A DNA stretch of 64,000 bases from Adiantum capillus-veneris (taxonomy: Eukaryota > Streptophyta > Polypodiopsida > Polypodiales > Pteridaceae): assembly GCA_014529385.2 (NCBI GenBank), contig CM043968.1:24740513-24804512 (forward strand). The letters run 5' to 3'. The translations under genes and the position numbers were made by a program. The notes below the pieces were generated by a model, which searched no databases, was not told where the DNA came from, and saw only the letters and a program-made list of their open reading frames with translations. Of the stretch, positions 11,707 to 24,204 are shown one piece after another (the stretch's first letter is position 1; each line of letters opens with the position of its first letter).

Positions 11707-11894
11707 TGTTAGGTTTCAGGCCCCATGGCCGGTTATGGTCAGGTGTCCGCCCACTTACTCTTATTCATTTGGTTATAATGCCAATAAGGAGTTGAGAGGA
11801 ATCATTCTTCTCACAAAGCGCCACCCAATACTGTGTCTTCTCCTTCCCTCTTCTCTCCTTCCCTCTCTTGCACTCATCGCACGGCTACCCCACA
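11707..11894 (+). mobile_element. 5' LTR of copia B
   Basis: A 188-bp block starting TGTTAGGTTT and ending CCCCACA, repeated at 21426-21612 with many shared stretches such as CTCTTATTCATTTGGTTATA. A primer-binding site follows two bases later. The five bases outside this LTR (CCAAC) do not match those outside the 3' LTR (TCAAG), so the target duplication is eroded or absent. Confidence 0.88.
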
Positions 11895-11896
11895 AG

Positions 11897-11910
11897 TGGT
11901 ATCAGAGCCC
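11897..11910 (+). promoter_or_regulatory. primer-binding site of copia B
   Basis: TGGTATCAGAGCCC, complementary in type to the 3' end of plant initiator-Met tRNA, as in many copia elements. It lies two bases after the LTR end. Confidence 0.85.
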
Positions 11911-12329
11911 AGGAGAAAACCTCAATCCCCGCTCCTACCTGCATCTGTATGCCTCCCAGTCAAAGCATTGGAATCCATGAGGAGCTTTGGAAGCTCTGTA
12001 GAATCGGGCAGCTTGGAGATTTTGCAGAGAAATTGAAGTCGATGCAGTAGGGGAGAATCAAGCAAAGGGGAGATAGGAATCTTGTGAGCTTGGGAGCTCC
12101 ATAGAGAGTCGGTTAAGGTAGATCAAGGCAAGTCTTGCCAAATCGAGTAGACAGGAAGTTGAGCAGGTAAAAGGGCTTGAGCTTGGCTTGGAGAGGAAGT
12201 AGGAATTCTCGATAGTACTTGGCATTACAACAAAATTGAAGCAGGTTGGGCAGCAAAAATTGAATCCAAGCAAGGGAATTTACCAAGGCGAGCTTAATCG
12301 ATCGAGCATTGCAAAGCCTTGGAGCTTCA

Positions 12330-12330
<1 letters not shown>

Positions 12331-12366
<36 letters not shown>
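12331..12366. repeat. (AC)n microsatellite
   Basis: About 18 uninterrupted AC units in the copia B leader. Confidence 0.98.
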
Positions 12367-12368
<2 letters not shown>

Positions 12369-12528
12369 GGCTTTGTTGTCAGACAGAGCCTGCAAGTAGT
12401 TCGACATATGATCATTTTTTTTTACAAAACTTTGACTTACACTTAATAGTGTGTAAGCCCTCACTCCCATAGAGCCCCCAAACTTCCCACCCTTGCTCAC
12501 ACACATCTCTCCCCATAGCAGTAGAGGA

Positions 12529-12642
<114 letters not shown>

Positions 12643-12681
12643 AGCTGCGTGAAAGAAAGAGAGCATGAGAGAGCTTGAGAG

Positions 12682-12683
<2 letters not shown>

Positions 12684-12778
<95 letters not shown>
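12684..12778. repeat. (GA)n microsatellite, about 47 units
   Basis: A pure purine run following several degenerate GAGAGCTTGA units. Confidence 0.98.
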
Positions 12779-12780
<2 letters not shown>

Positions 12781-14125
12781 AGTTGTGAGAGTGAGAATGA
12801 GCGTTTGAGAGCAAGAGAGAGAACAGGACTACGACATCACTCTCAAACATCTAGAGAGTGCACCGCTCATCTCAACATTTAAGACTCCCATTCTTTTTTG
12901 GCGGGAGGCGGCCTCGACATTGGCAATTTTCCGTTCTGACACTGACTTCACAGATATTGTCTCGACCTCATTTTGTTGACCTTGACATCGACATCAACAT
13001 CAACATCAACATCAGCGATCTTTGCAGTATCTTGCATTACACGGCAGATTCTTTTGATATCCGACCTTGGCGCCGATTTTTCCTGCAAGCGACCATTTTC
13101 CCGCGAACGCCGCTGCTCATGACCTGCACAGGTGAGGTGCCTCTATCATAGAGGAGTGACACCCTCTATCAACACCAAGTGCATCGATTACGCTCTACGA
13201 CACAGTTTTTAGCTTTGAGTTCTTTGGCAGCTACTCGACTAGTGCATCCGACGGTGGAAATCGGCACCAACATTCCCATTCTACACCAACACGCAAGTTA
13301 CAAGGGGATTTTCGAGTTTCTCCAGGTTTCTAGATGTTTACAGGCACAACGCCTTTCAAACAATTTTGGTAGTCGTTTTGGCGACAGTTCCCTACGAACA
13401 GATGCATTGATAGATGCATGTTTGTTTGACCACACCTAGTGCTATTGAGCTATTTTGAGAGCAGATATCCCCATAGGGATCCTTTTTATTACACGTAGGA
13501 TCTCTTGGCACTTGTTCGTGCACAATCACTCATGTATATTGAGTTGCAGTCATTGCATATGTACGTATTTTGTGGCACCAATTTGGCATGATACTTTGGC
13601 AGTTTTCTCGGCCGTTTCTAAGACTCGGATTGGAAGAGCCCTTTTTGAGATTGTGGCTAGTCGTTTCATGTCTGCTTTAGCCTTTAGAGGGTCGTTGCAT
13701 GAGATTTTTCTTTGAGTTGGGGTATTCTTGAATGTTGATATACCTCCAATGATACAGGTAGCTGTAGTTTCCCTCTTATGGTACCCTCGCCATAGGATAT
13801 GTATCTAAACTGTTTCTTTTGCTTTTGACGCTGAGTTGGCAATCACACGACATTTGATTTTGAGCAGTTTATGCCCAATGGTTGTTTTGAGCTATTTATG
13901 CACTTACTTTTGTCCTATGGGGTTTGAGAGTTTGCTCCCCGTACAGAGGAGACTCTGCTGATTTTTCTCGCGAGTCGATTTTCTGCATTCTTAGCACCCT
14001 TAGTTGTTCTTACATAGTGATTTTACTACATTTGGTTTGAGTTTCTACACCTATCATAGGGGAAACTCTGCCAATATTATCCCAAGAAATTCACCATAAA
14101 GTTTTTGGACATATTCTCTCGAGTC

Positions 14126-14437
14126 ATGGCTGCAAGTAGTGCTTTCGAAAGAGAAGAGTACTACATCAAAAAGTTTGATGGCACAAACTTTGCTATTTGG
14201 TGGCAGCATATGCAATATGTTTTGATCAACAAAGGCTTGATAGCACCCTTGCATGAAAGAAGAGAGAATGCGTACGATAAACAAGGGGAAGACTTGAATG
14301 AGCATGCCATGGAGACCATTCTCCCTTGGTGAATCCATTTACTTCACCATAATGGATAAGACCAGTGCCAAAGATTTATGGGATGACTATGTGCAGCATG
14401 GGATGGCAACAATGCTTCAAACAAGGTTTTGCGTCTG
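14126..14437 (+). pseudogene. copia B gag N-terminus, truncated
   Basis: The ATG at 14126 opens MAASSAFEREEYYIKKFDGT, then FAIWWQHMQYVLINKG, the usual start of copia gag (FDGxNFxxWKxxM). A frameshift near 14325 moves the reading to GESIYFTIMDKTSAKDLWDD. The frame is then cut at about 14433-14438 where minus-strand RNase H of A2 begins. The missing remainder (rest of gag, protease, integrase N-terminus) does not reappear on the far side of A2, so sequence was lost as well as interrupted. The same start occurs in copia H (36697) and copia C (about 40610). Confidence 0.82.
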
Positions 14438-15690
14438 AGCCATACACACTCAACCATAGCTGTGAAGACTGCCCTGTACTCAGCCTCACAACTAGAAGTG
14501 GCCACAGTAGGTTGCTTCTTGCTCAACCATGATATACATGAACTGCCAAGCATGAAACAAAAACCACTTGTGGACACTCGCATGTCAAAACGACCAGCCC
14601 AATCTGAGCGAGAAAAAGCATGTAAGTCTGGCGGCAATGATTCCCCCTTGGGATAAAACAAACCAAGATGTAAAGTGCCACTAAGGTAGAAAATACTCTT
14701 GACAGCCTGCCAATGCTTGGACCTTGGGCTATGCATAAATCTGCTGACTTGTGAGACTGCAAACTGAATATCTAGCCTCGTGTTGCATACATAAATGAGG
14801 CATCCAACAACAGTTTGGTAAAGTGTGAAATCATCAGGATCACTAGCATCATGAAGACTCAATTTCAAACTTGTTTCCATGGGAGTGGCAATAGGTTTGC
14901 AATCTTCAAGTCCAAACTTACATAGCAATGTCTCAATGTAACTTTTCTGACACAAGGCAATACCACCATCACATTGCTTAAACTGTATACCCAAGTAATG
15001 ATGCAATAGCCCCAAATCTTTCATCTTGAAAGTAGCATTCAAATCAACCTTAAATTCAGCAATATGTCTCTCAATTGGTCCAGTGACAGCAAATCATCTA
15101 CATAAAGAACCACAATGAGAAGTACATCACCCTCATGCTTTACATACAATGTGCTTTCTGTTGGACTGTTTTACGAAAGCCTCGTTTGACCAAATGAGTG
15201 TCAGCTTTTTCATACCAAGCATGAGGAGATTGCTTCAACCCATACAAAGCCTTCTTACATCTGCACACTTTGTCCTCTTTGTCCTTTCATGACAACCCAT
15301 ACAAGACACTTTGTCCTCTTTGTCCTTTCATGACAAAATCGCGAGGCTGCGTTACATAAACTTCCTCAAATATGTCACCATTAAAGAAAGCAGTAACAAT
15401 GTTTGATTGATGTACATCCCAACCAAAATGAGCTACCAATGCACATGAAAACGCACAGTAGTCATACGACAAGTGGGAGAAAAAGTTTCTTCATAATCTA
15501 TGCCTTTTTGTTGTGCATAACCCTTTGCAACAAGTCGAGCCTTATGGCAATCGATCTCACCATCCCGCTAGCATTTCAACTTGTAAACCCACTTTGTACC
15601 AATGGCCTTTTTCCAGGAGGCAAATCACATAAAGTCCATATGTCATTTTCTATAGGTGCATCATATTCTGATTGCATGGCAGCCATCTAA
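14438..15690 (-). pseudogene. copia A2 reverse transcriptase and RNase H
   Basis: Minus-strand pol. A 232-codon open frame (15042-14344) covers FKMKDLGLLHHYLGIQFKQC, the thumb, and RNase H with SRSDWAGRFDMRVSTSGFCF and ATSSCEAEYRAVF. The catalytic motif, in another frame near 15115, reads VLYVDDLLSLD with both Asp kept, unlike A1. A 30-bp segment is duplicated at 15265-15294 and 15307-15336, which disrupts the frame. Homology to A1 stops near VWLRR (about 14440); the RNase H end, purine tract and 3' LTR of A2 are missing. Confidence 0.85.
15265..15336. repeat. short direct duplication inside A2 reverse transcriptase
   Basis: CACTTTGTCCTC plus the following 18 bases occur twice, 42 bp apart, splitting the coding frame. 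A1 has only one copy at the equivalent place. Confidence 0.8.
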
Positions 15691-16990
15691 TTTTTTGAAT
15701 TTTGTGCTTCATCAAAAGACAGAGGTTCCTCAACATCATGTAACCTAGACACATCCAAAGCATAACAATCTGATGTATAAGATGCATGGCAAGAGCCTGG
15801 AACGAGTACGACTAGACAAAGGTGCATCCAATTTACTATCACGCAATGTATGCAGCAGCCATTTTGGTATACCACTAGCCTACTCATTTTCAGCCCTTTC
15901 CTCATCAAGTACAACATGTATATATGCATCAGTTATAGGCCGATCTGTAACATTTTCGAAAACCCCCGTAGGCTGTACATTTGCCTCATTGGAATTTACA
16001 TTCGAACTTTCGCCACTAAAAAGAGGCAACAAAGTGTCATGAATGTCATGTGAGCTTACATTACTGTCTCTACTACATGACAGCAAGGGCTGAACAAAAT
16101 CTTCCACAAACACTACATCCCGTGAAACCAAAATATGCTTTGTTTGTGTATGATACAACCTGTAACCTTTGCTTTCAGCACTATAACCAACAAAAATACA
16201 TTTGACAACCTTATCATCCAATTTTCTATGTTGTGTTTGTGGCACCAAAGCATATGCCAAATAGCCAAAAACACGCATGTCCTCAATAGAAGGCTTTCTA
16301 TCATGCCATTCTTTATATGGAGTAATAGACTGTAGAGCTTTCGTAGGACACCTGTTTAGTACATAAGTGGCACACATGATGGCCTCAAGCCAAAAAGAAT
16401 GCGACAAAGCGTGGCTTTGACCACACATCATTCCATTTTCTAAGTGACCTGTTTTTTCTCTCAGCAACACCATTTTGGTGAGGTGTATAAGACATTGTAC
16501 ATTGGTGTTTTATCCCACGACTAGCCAGAAATGCATTAAATTCATGAGACATATACTCCCCCCCTCGATTACAACGGAGGGTGCCCATAGTACATTTCGA
16601 TACATTTTCAGCCATAGCCAAAAATTGTTTGAAGCACATAAAAACTTTGGACTTCGCTTTAAGCGGAAATACCCATGCATGCCTGGAGTAATCATCAATG
16701 AAATTCACGAAGTACAACAAATTGCCCAAGGATGGAGTTTGCATGGGCCCACAAACATCAATATGCACAAGCTGCAACCTGCATGTGGCCCTGACTGAAT
16801 CATCCTTTGGAAACTTAGAACGCTGCATTTTACCCAAAATACAGCCTTCACAAACATGTTTGATAGGTGCTTCAAGAGGCGGCAAAGAAGCAACAATATC
16901 AAATTCAAATGTAGCAAACTTGCAAAATTAAGATGCCCAAAATGTGCATGCCACAATTTTGCATCTAAAACAGCCCTTGAATCTACAACT
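15691..16990 (-). pseudogene. copia A2 integrase
   Basis: From the zinc-binding segment LWHAHFGHLNFASLL (about 16970) through CEGCILGKMQRSKFP to the core: LVHIDVCGPMQTPS keeps the first Asp, LRCNRGGEYMSHEF has Asn for the second Asp, and [12 protein letters not shown] keeps the Glu. After a frameshift near 16410 an intact 197-codon frame gives HSFWLEAIMCATYVLNRCP and KCIFVGYSAESKGYRLYH, the end of integrase. The Asp-to-Asn change should abolish strand transfer. Confidence 0.84.
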
Positions 16991-18446
16991 GCATTTGCAA
17001 AATTTTGTCCACACTTGTCATACAAAGTGAGCTTATACAGCCCACGCACAAAAGGCCAGATGCAACAATTTCATCACCAAAACTGAGATCATGAAGTACA
17101 TCTGTTATCCACAAATTTGACTACAAGTCCAAGTCTAGCAAGTGCCGATACAGACAAAAGACTCTTCTTGATCCCAGGTACATAAAGTGCATCAACAAGT
17201 GTGAAAGAACTGCCATTCATAGCAGTAAGCACAATCTTTCCAACTCTCTGAACCGGATAAGAGGCATTGTTGGCACAAGTGACTACATTCCCATGAGGGA
17301 CAGACTCAAGAGAGGTGAACAATTCACGATGTGAGGTAATGTGCTTTGTAGCACCACTGTCAAAATACCATACATGTGAATCTGCAGCAACTGACATGCA
17401 TGCATCATGGACAATAGGATTGTAAATGCACTCTACACTAAAAGCCCATTTTGCATCAACATTAGCATCACAATCTCCTTTCGCAGAAGACTCAACAATG
17501 GCTGCATTTGTAGTGGAACCAGCATTTATAGTGGAACCACCCTCTTTCTTCTTAGCCTCTTTGGCCTTCAACTTAGGACACTGCTTGATCAAGTGATCAT
17601 TAGCTTTACAATAATGGCAACGCATCTTCTTTTTGCCCATATCACCAAAAGTTCCAGACAAATTGCTGCCTGCAAAAGCATTAGGAACAGAAGTTTTGCC
17701 ACTCGCATCAGAACCATAAGAAGTGGCTGCATTGCTATTACCACCCTTTCTTTGAGAAGCAATAAAAGCCTATTCAACTGCACATTGCCTAGTCTTGTTT
17801 TTTCAAGAAAGTGACTCTTGCAATGTGCATAATGCATCAAACTTGACAACTTCAGGATTTCCTTGGGTCATAAGTCTCCAAGTACTAGCAAAAGTCTGGT
17901 AAGAATCTAGTAAGGCATCAAGAACAGTTTGCAGAAGGGAATTGTCTGAAATGACTTCACCTGTAGAAATAAGTTGCTCATTAATATCCTTGACACCAGC
18001 AAGGAAAGTGTCCATATCATGTTCCTCATGCATAATCTTCGATTCCAGCTCTTTATGCAGCAAAGCAGTTTTAGCCTCATTGCGGCTTTCATAAAGACTT
18101 GCTAGAATATCCCAAGCATGTTTTACGGATTTTGTTGAACGAATGTGAGGAGTAATGGTGCACTTCACAGACAACTCAATCAATGCATGCTTTACATCCA
18201 ACGAGCTTTTTTTGTCGTAGGCAAAACAACTCTAATAGCAACAATCCTTGTAGCAAGACCTGCAACATCCACAACATTGCCTACATCCTCAGAACCAGGA
18301 CGTACATCAATGCCCTGCACAATATTCCAAACGCCCTTTGACACAAGAACATGTTGCATCATGTTAGCCCACATAGGGTAACTGTCCCCATCCAATCTGT
18401 CCTCAGCAGCAAACATCTTGAACACATATGTGTTGTTGTCAGCCAT
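16991..18446 (-). pseudogene. copia A2 gag, nucleocapsid and protease
   Basis: The ATG complement lies at 18444-18446 and opens MADNNTYVFKMFAAEDRLDG. The UBN2-type capsid follows in the next frame (18201-17803) with SVKHAWDILASLYESRNEAK and MHEEHDMDTFLAGVKDINEQ. The CCHC knuckle CHYCKANDHLIKQC (about 17625-17580) and the protease WYFDSGATKHIT (about 17380-17340) are intact. One frameshift near 18200 and one near 17800 break it. This is the reference copy for the gag part that A1 lacks. Confidence 0.85.
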
Positions 18447-18790
18447 GGAAAATGCCTGCACGTGATGTGAAAACTGCCCAAAATGAGGAGAAACTGAGTG
18501 AGACTAGCATGTGCTATATAGCACAACCCGTAGTAGACTGTATAGCACCTGTTTTGCAGAAAATGACACTGACAAAAATTTGCACAAAATGACAAAATTG
18601 CCTGTGCAGACTGCCTGTAGTGGAAACGGAGACCGAAATGAGCCCGAATAAAAAATTGAAGCAGACTGCGCTCTATGAGTACACCCAAAAAATTTATCGA
18701 CCTGCTAACGCTCGCCAAAGCTCACAGAAATCGGGGAAAGTGAACAGGCGTGTGCTGGAGCTGCTGGCGACTAAGCCCGAGAGGACGACA

Positions 18791-18805
18791 CCTGCTCTGA
18801 TACCA
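18791..18805 (-). promoter_or_regulatory. primer-binding site of copia A2
   Basis: The minus strand reads TGGTATCAGAGCAGG, two bases inside the LTR. It is of the initiator-Met tRNA type. Confidence 0.85.
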
Positions 18806-18807
18806 AT

Positions 18808-19034
18808 TGTTGGAATTAGGGTTGCAGAGAAATGCACATAGCTTGGAGAAGACGAAGGAAGCTCAAGGCACAAAGCTAAGAGTGTATTACTTAGTGTGCA
18901 ATGGAAAGATAGATAGCCCTAGAGTGATGGGCGTATATACAATGCATGGGGGAAAGAACCTCCTAAAGAGGGAAAAAATGCCCCGGCGGTCCTAGTGTGT
19001 TCACACACATCACTACCACATGTATATGGTAACA
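18808..19034 (-). mobile_element. 5' LTR of copia A2
   Basis: A 227-bp block with TGTTGG/GGTAACA ends, nearly identical in order and content to 1630-1857. The adjoining primer site proves it is the 5' LTR of a minus-strand element. On the other side copia B integrase resumes at once. Confidence 0.88.
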
Positions 19035-21333
19035 GTTCTTAGCCCTGGTCAAGAACCAATTGGATAGAAATCTTAAAGCTTTGTGAAGTGGCAATGGGGG
19101 TGAGTACATCTCCACTGAGTTCAATGATTTCTATAGTAAACGAGGCATTAGAAGATAGTTTACCATGCCTTACACACCCGCCCATAATGGTGTGGCTGAA
19201 AGGATGAATAGAACCATTCAAGAACTAGTCACTTCTATGTTGTCTACGACCAACTTACCTCAAGAATTTTGGGGAGAAGCTATTACAACAATTGCTTATT
19301 TGATCAATCGGCCACCTAGTACACCATTGAAGTACAAGGTTTCACAGGATATGTGGATGGGCAAACAACTCAATTATGACAAGCTATGTGTATTTGGGTG
19401 TGAGGCATTCTCACATGTACTAAAAGAGCTTAGACAAAAGCTGGACCCCAAATCACACAAGTGCATCTTCATTGGATATGGTGTGGATGGAGAGATGGGA
19501 TATCGTCTCTAACACCCGGAATCTAAGAAGGTTACACACAGCTTACAGGTGATATTCAACAAGTCTAAGATGCATAGAAAGCCAGTGAAATACATTATCG
19601 TAGAGTATGGTTTGAGGATGTTGCCTCACCACCAGTTACACAAAATGTTGGACGTCGTAGTGATGCACCTTCCACTAGTACACACACACACACACACACA
19701 CACACATGTTGCTCCAAACAGAGAAAAATCCAGCATTCAGTCACTTTGGAGATGTACTCGTACATCTCGTGCATCTGAGCGTTTTGAGCTAAGATTGGAC
19801 TATTTGCTAGTCACTGACTACGGTGAACCCAGTTGCTACAAAGAGGCCATTCAAATGGACGATAGTGTGAAGTGGGAGGAGGCTATGCAATCTGAGTATA
19901 ATTCAATCTTCACAAATGAAACTTAGGAATTGACAGTTACTGCGGGTAAACAGGCATTGCCATGCAAATGGGTGTACAAGAAGAAGTATACCACCGATGA
20001 TCCCCAAAAATGAAAGGCGTGGATTTCGATGATATCTTTCCTCCTATGGTCAAGATGACTACATTGCATCTTGTGCTTAATCTAGTAGCCATCGACGACA
20101 TGGAATTGGTCCAAATGGATGTGAAGACAACGTTTCTTCATGGGGATCTTAAAGAGGATATCTACACGACACATCCAGAAGGTTTTGCAATAAAGCCTGA
20201 GAAGGCAACATAGGCAGAACTGGTGTGTAGAATCAAGAAAGCTTTATATGGATTAAAGCAAGGCTCAAGGACATGGTACATCAAATTCGATAAGTACATT
20301 CAGTCCCGAGGTTACGTACGGAGCCAAGAGGATCACTCCTTGTACACAAGGAGGTTGAACAATGGTTCCCTCATCATTCTGATTTTATATGTGGATGATA
20401 TGCTCATAGCCGGGACGTCAAAAGATGAGAAAGGATGCCTTTAAGAAAGCAATTTGCTATGAAATATTTGGGCGATGCACATCACTTTCTTGGTATGCAT
20501 ATAAAGAGAGATCACAAACGTGGTATACTTGGACTTTTTCAGGAAGAGTAAATTCACAAGGTCTTGCAACGTTTTAACATGCAAGGGGGGAAGCAATGAG
20601 TACCCCAATGGCTGCATACAAAAAACTTAGCAAGCAAGGTTGTCCCAAATCGGATGCTGAAAAAGCAAAGATGGCAAAGGTGTTGTATTCTTTGGCAATT
20701 GGCAGCCTCATGTTCACCATGGTTAGCACACAGAAAAACATTGCATATGTAGTGGGAGTGGTCAGCAGGTTTATGGCAAATCCACGCAGAAAGCATTGGG
20801 AAGTAGTGAAGCACATCTTGAGGTACATCAAGTGATCAACTAGCAAGTGCTTACGCTTTGGGAACAGTGATGCATCCATAGTTGGATACGCTGATTTAGA
20901 TTATGCGGGTTGTGTGGACACTAAGATATCCACATTTGGCTATGTTTTCTTGTTTGCTGGAGTGACAGTTTCTTGGAGATCATGTCATTAAAATTGCACT
21001 CTGTCTTCCACCACTGAGGTAGAGTATGTTGTAGTTTCTAGTTTCAATAAGGAAACTGTGTGGTTATCTCGTCTAGTGGGAGACCTTGGTATACACCAGG
21101 CTCCAGTGCTACATTGCAACAGTCAGAGTGCGATTGTGTTAGCAAAGAACCCCCTGTTTCACTCCAAGTCAAAACACATAGAGGTCATGTATCATGTGGT
21201 ACAAGGTATTTTGGCTAGCAAACACATTGAGCTAGTCAAAGTTCACATGGATGAAATCCCAGTGGATGCTCTTACAAAGAGCTTAGCCTCAGAGCAGTTT
21301 GCACATTGCATAGAGATGATGGGTGTAGGGTGA
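19035..21333 (+). pseudogene. copia B integrase, reverse transcriptase and RNase H
   Basis: Reading resumes inside the integrase core: SGNGGEYISTEFNDF (second Asp replaced by Gly), then MPYTPAHNGVAERMNRTIQE with the Glu, and HKCIFIGYGVDGEMGYRL. A CA microsatellite (19678-19706) lies in the linker. Reverse transcriptase shows MELVQMDVKTTFLHGDL and LYVDDMLIAGTS with an intact YVDD. The block between TTDDPQ and KGVDFDDIF, usually KARLVAKG, is deleted. An in-frame TAG lies at about 20211. RNase H ends with FHSKSKHIEVMYHVV and DALTKSLASEQF at 21330. Confidence 0.87.
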
Positions 21334-21408
21334 AGTTGCAGTCATGCTTCATGTTTGTACAATTGTACATAATAGCCCCTACATTCTTTAGCCACTTGGG
21401 CCACGTTG

Positions 21409-21425
21409 GCCTTCAAGTGGGAGAT
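21409..21425 (+). promoter_or_regulatory. polypurine tract of copia B
   Basis: CAAGTGGGAGAT lies directly before the 3' LTR; AAGTGGGAGA is the common copia form. Confidence 0.8.
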
Positions 21426-21612
21426 TGTTAGGTTTAGGCCCCGTGGTCTGTTATGGTTGGACGCCCGCCCACTCACTCTTATTCATTTGGTTATAATGTC
21501 AATAAGGAGCTGAGATGAATCATTCTTCTCACAAAGCTCCACCCAATACTGTGTTTTCTCCTTCCCCTTTCTCTCCTTCCCTCTCTTGCACTCACCACAC
21601 GGCTTCCCCACA
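21426..21612 (+). mobile_element. 3' LTR of copia B
   Basis: A 187-bp copy of 11707-11894 with TGTTAGG/CCCCACA ends. Together the two LTRs define copia B as 11707-21612, including the A2 insertion. Confidence 0.87.
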
Positions 21613-21802
21613 TCAAGTAGGCTATGTGGATAAATGGACATCAAATCTCTCATCAATAATCTATCATACATCAAGTAAAACTGAATAAAATCTCTCCAAA
21701 CATGATGGAGAGAAGCAAAACAATTTTTTGGGTTGAACAAAGTGCATAAACCTCTCAAAGGCAAAACCATCTCAAATCACAAATCCACATGAAGCATGCA
21801 TC

Positions 21803-22158
<356 letters not shown>

Positions 22159-22160
22159 TA

Positions 22161-22173
22161 TGGTATTAGAGCC
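22161..22173 (+). promoter_or_regulatory. primer-binding site of element E
   Basis: TGGTATTAGAGCC two bases after the LTR, an initiator-Met-type site also approximated in copia C. Confidence 0.8.
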
Positions 22174-23378
22174 TTGTTGGCCTCGGTTCGAGTCATCACG
22201 TGGGTACAGCCGCTTACACAGGCGAGACAAGGCTGTCGACCTACATCAAAGCAAGCAAAGGTTGCATGAACAGCATCCCCTTGGCTTTCTGATGCGATCT
22301 CGACTCTTCAATGACTCTAAATTCGGCACCTACAGCCCGTAAGCTTCATCGTCATCATCGTCGTCTGTCTACGCTACCACAGAGATTGTTTTTGTGTTGT
22401 GTGTTCACACTGCCTGCCCGTGACCACCTAATTTACTCTCAAGGTCTTACCCAAGCGGCTATTCACACCAACTTATTCACATCCTCTACTCGGTGCTCCT
22501 AGTAGATAAGCAAGTTGCAGACAGTGACCAACAAATCATTCCATATCGAAACGCAGGACTGCAGCTCCCCTGTTTTTGGTGGCATGAGCAGTAAACATGT
22601 ATGCAATTTTACTTAAGGTAATTAAGAACATAAAAGTTGCAAAACTTGGTAGTTTTGCATGCAATTGGTTTGGTGGCCTTGCACATTTTTTTGCTAGCAT
22701 TTAACATATCCACAGTGGGCTACAAAGACACTCTTCTCAAGTTTTTTGCTTAGCAACATGTCCAATGGTATAACCATTCGATCATCCCAAGCGAAGGTAT
22801 ATGACATGCATCATGTGCCAGTGAGTGTCAAATCAAAGCAGGTTCTTGGGACTATGATCGATGAAGATCTATTTGGTATTGAAGATCAAGAAGGTGATAG
22901 CCTGCAGTTGCAATACATGCGATGTATAGGCATATTCCAAGTGCCAAGCAAGCTTTACGACATGTTCGAACACATCGACAATTGCAAGAACGAAGAAGAA
23001 TCTCCGTTGAGATTACAGTATAAATTTTTCACCAACTATTTTTGCCAGTTTATTGTCATAGTTTTGTCAGCTTTTGTCTATTGTCAAAACCATCATAAAC
23101 TTTTAGTCAAAGCCTCCTTTTACATTATTTGTTGTCATTCATGCTTGTCAGTTGTCATTATGTCAAAATTGTACGGGTTATCGACACTGCCATAAAAATA
23201 TAATGGTAAGACCACCCTTTGTTGTTTGGTTGAGTTCTGGTCTGCTGTCTCACATTGATGGTTGTTTGAGGGAAGTACACAATGCTATAGTCAAGGGGGG
23301 GACTTCTACTCATGGTTTCAGGTGAATGAACTCTGCCATGGTCTGTCTGTCTCCAGTCTATTGTCAGTGGTTTGGGCT

Positions 23379-23391
23379 TGAGGGGGGGGGT
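23379..23391 (+). promoter_or_regulatory. polypurine tract of element E
   Basis: A TGAGGGGGGGGG run immediately before the 3' LTR. Confidence 0.75.
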
Positions 23392-23538
23392 TGTTGGGTA
23401 TGCAAGCCCTTGTGCGTCTAGCCTGTGGGGACACTGCTTATCACATGCAGGTAGGTTCAATGGCAAGTCAAGTGGTGCATGGCAAATTGCCTTTATATGT
23501 AGGGTTAATTTTACAAGAAATCAATCAATCAAAAAAGC

Positions 23539-23626
<88 letters not shown>

Positions 23627-23691
23627 TTGTTGCATCTCCTCCACGCCATGGCTCCTCATTGGCTACATCCCCCATAGCCTGTGCCTCAACA
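23392..23691 (+). mobile_element. 3' LTR of element E
   Basis: A 300-bp copy of the 5' LTR. It differs mainly in a shorter (CT)n tract (23539-23623) and in its last 25 bases, which end CTCAACA instead of CCCAACA. Confidence 0.78.
23539..23623. repeat. (CT)n microsatellite, about 42 units
   Basis: It lies inside the 3' LTR of E. Confidence 0.98.
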
Positions 23692-23759
23692 ACGTCAACC
23701 GTCAAGAGAATGCCCATGGAGCTCACTCCTGCATGAGAAATCTCTCTAGATAATTGCAT

Positions 23760-24191
23760 CTACCCGAAACACCTACACACCTATGAATTTGTCACCTATG
23801 ACATGTAACTAACTCAAAATGTATCCACACATACTAATACCTAACTGAGAAGCACTAAACCAAGAGGTTGTAAAGAATGAGGATGCAAGAGAGCTACACA
23901 AGACAAGCACAAAGCACACAGAGATGGAAAGCTTCTTCTTCTTCTTCACAGAAAAGAGAGTACAAAAATGACTAAGTGCTAAAACTGAAAAGTAGCACAT
24001 ATGTATATGCGGTCACTAAGTGTGAACTCGCTAGAAGCGTACTAGGCTGGCACTATAAGTGTAGTGCAGCTATAGAATCACTGGCAGAGATCCTCCGTGT
24101 AGGTCACCTAACGCGCCAGTGAGTAAATGTCGTAAGCGGCCAAGACTCGTAGTGGATGCCATCTCAAGATGTAGAGCTCGACATCTCAACA
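23760..24191 (-). mobile_element. 3' LTR of copia D, far edge unresolved
   Basis: On the minus strand it begins TGTTGAGATGTCG at 24191, directly after the purine tract GAGGGGGAG. There is no 5' copy in the window to compare, so the far end is only placed somewhere between about 23692 and 23770. A (GAA)n-like run at 23937-23950 lies within it. Confidence 0.55.
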
Positions 24192-24204
24192 CTCCCCCTC
24201 GAGC
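24192..24204 (-). promoter_or_regulatory. polypurine tract of copia D
   Basis: The minus strand reads GCTCGAGGGGGAG directly before TGTTGAG. Confidence 0.75.
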
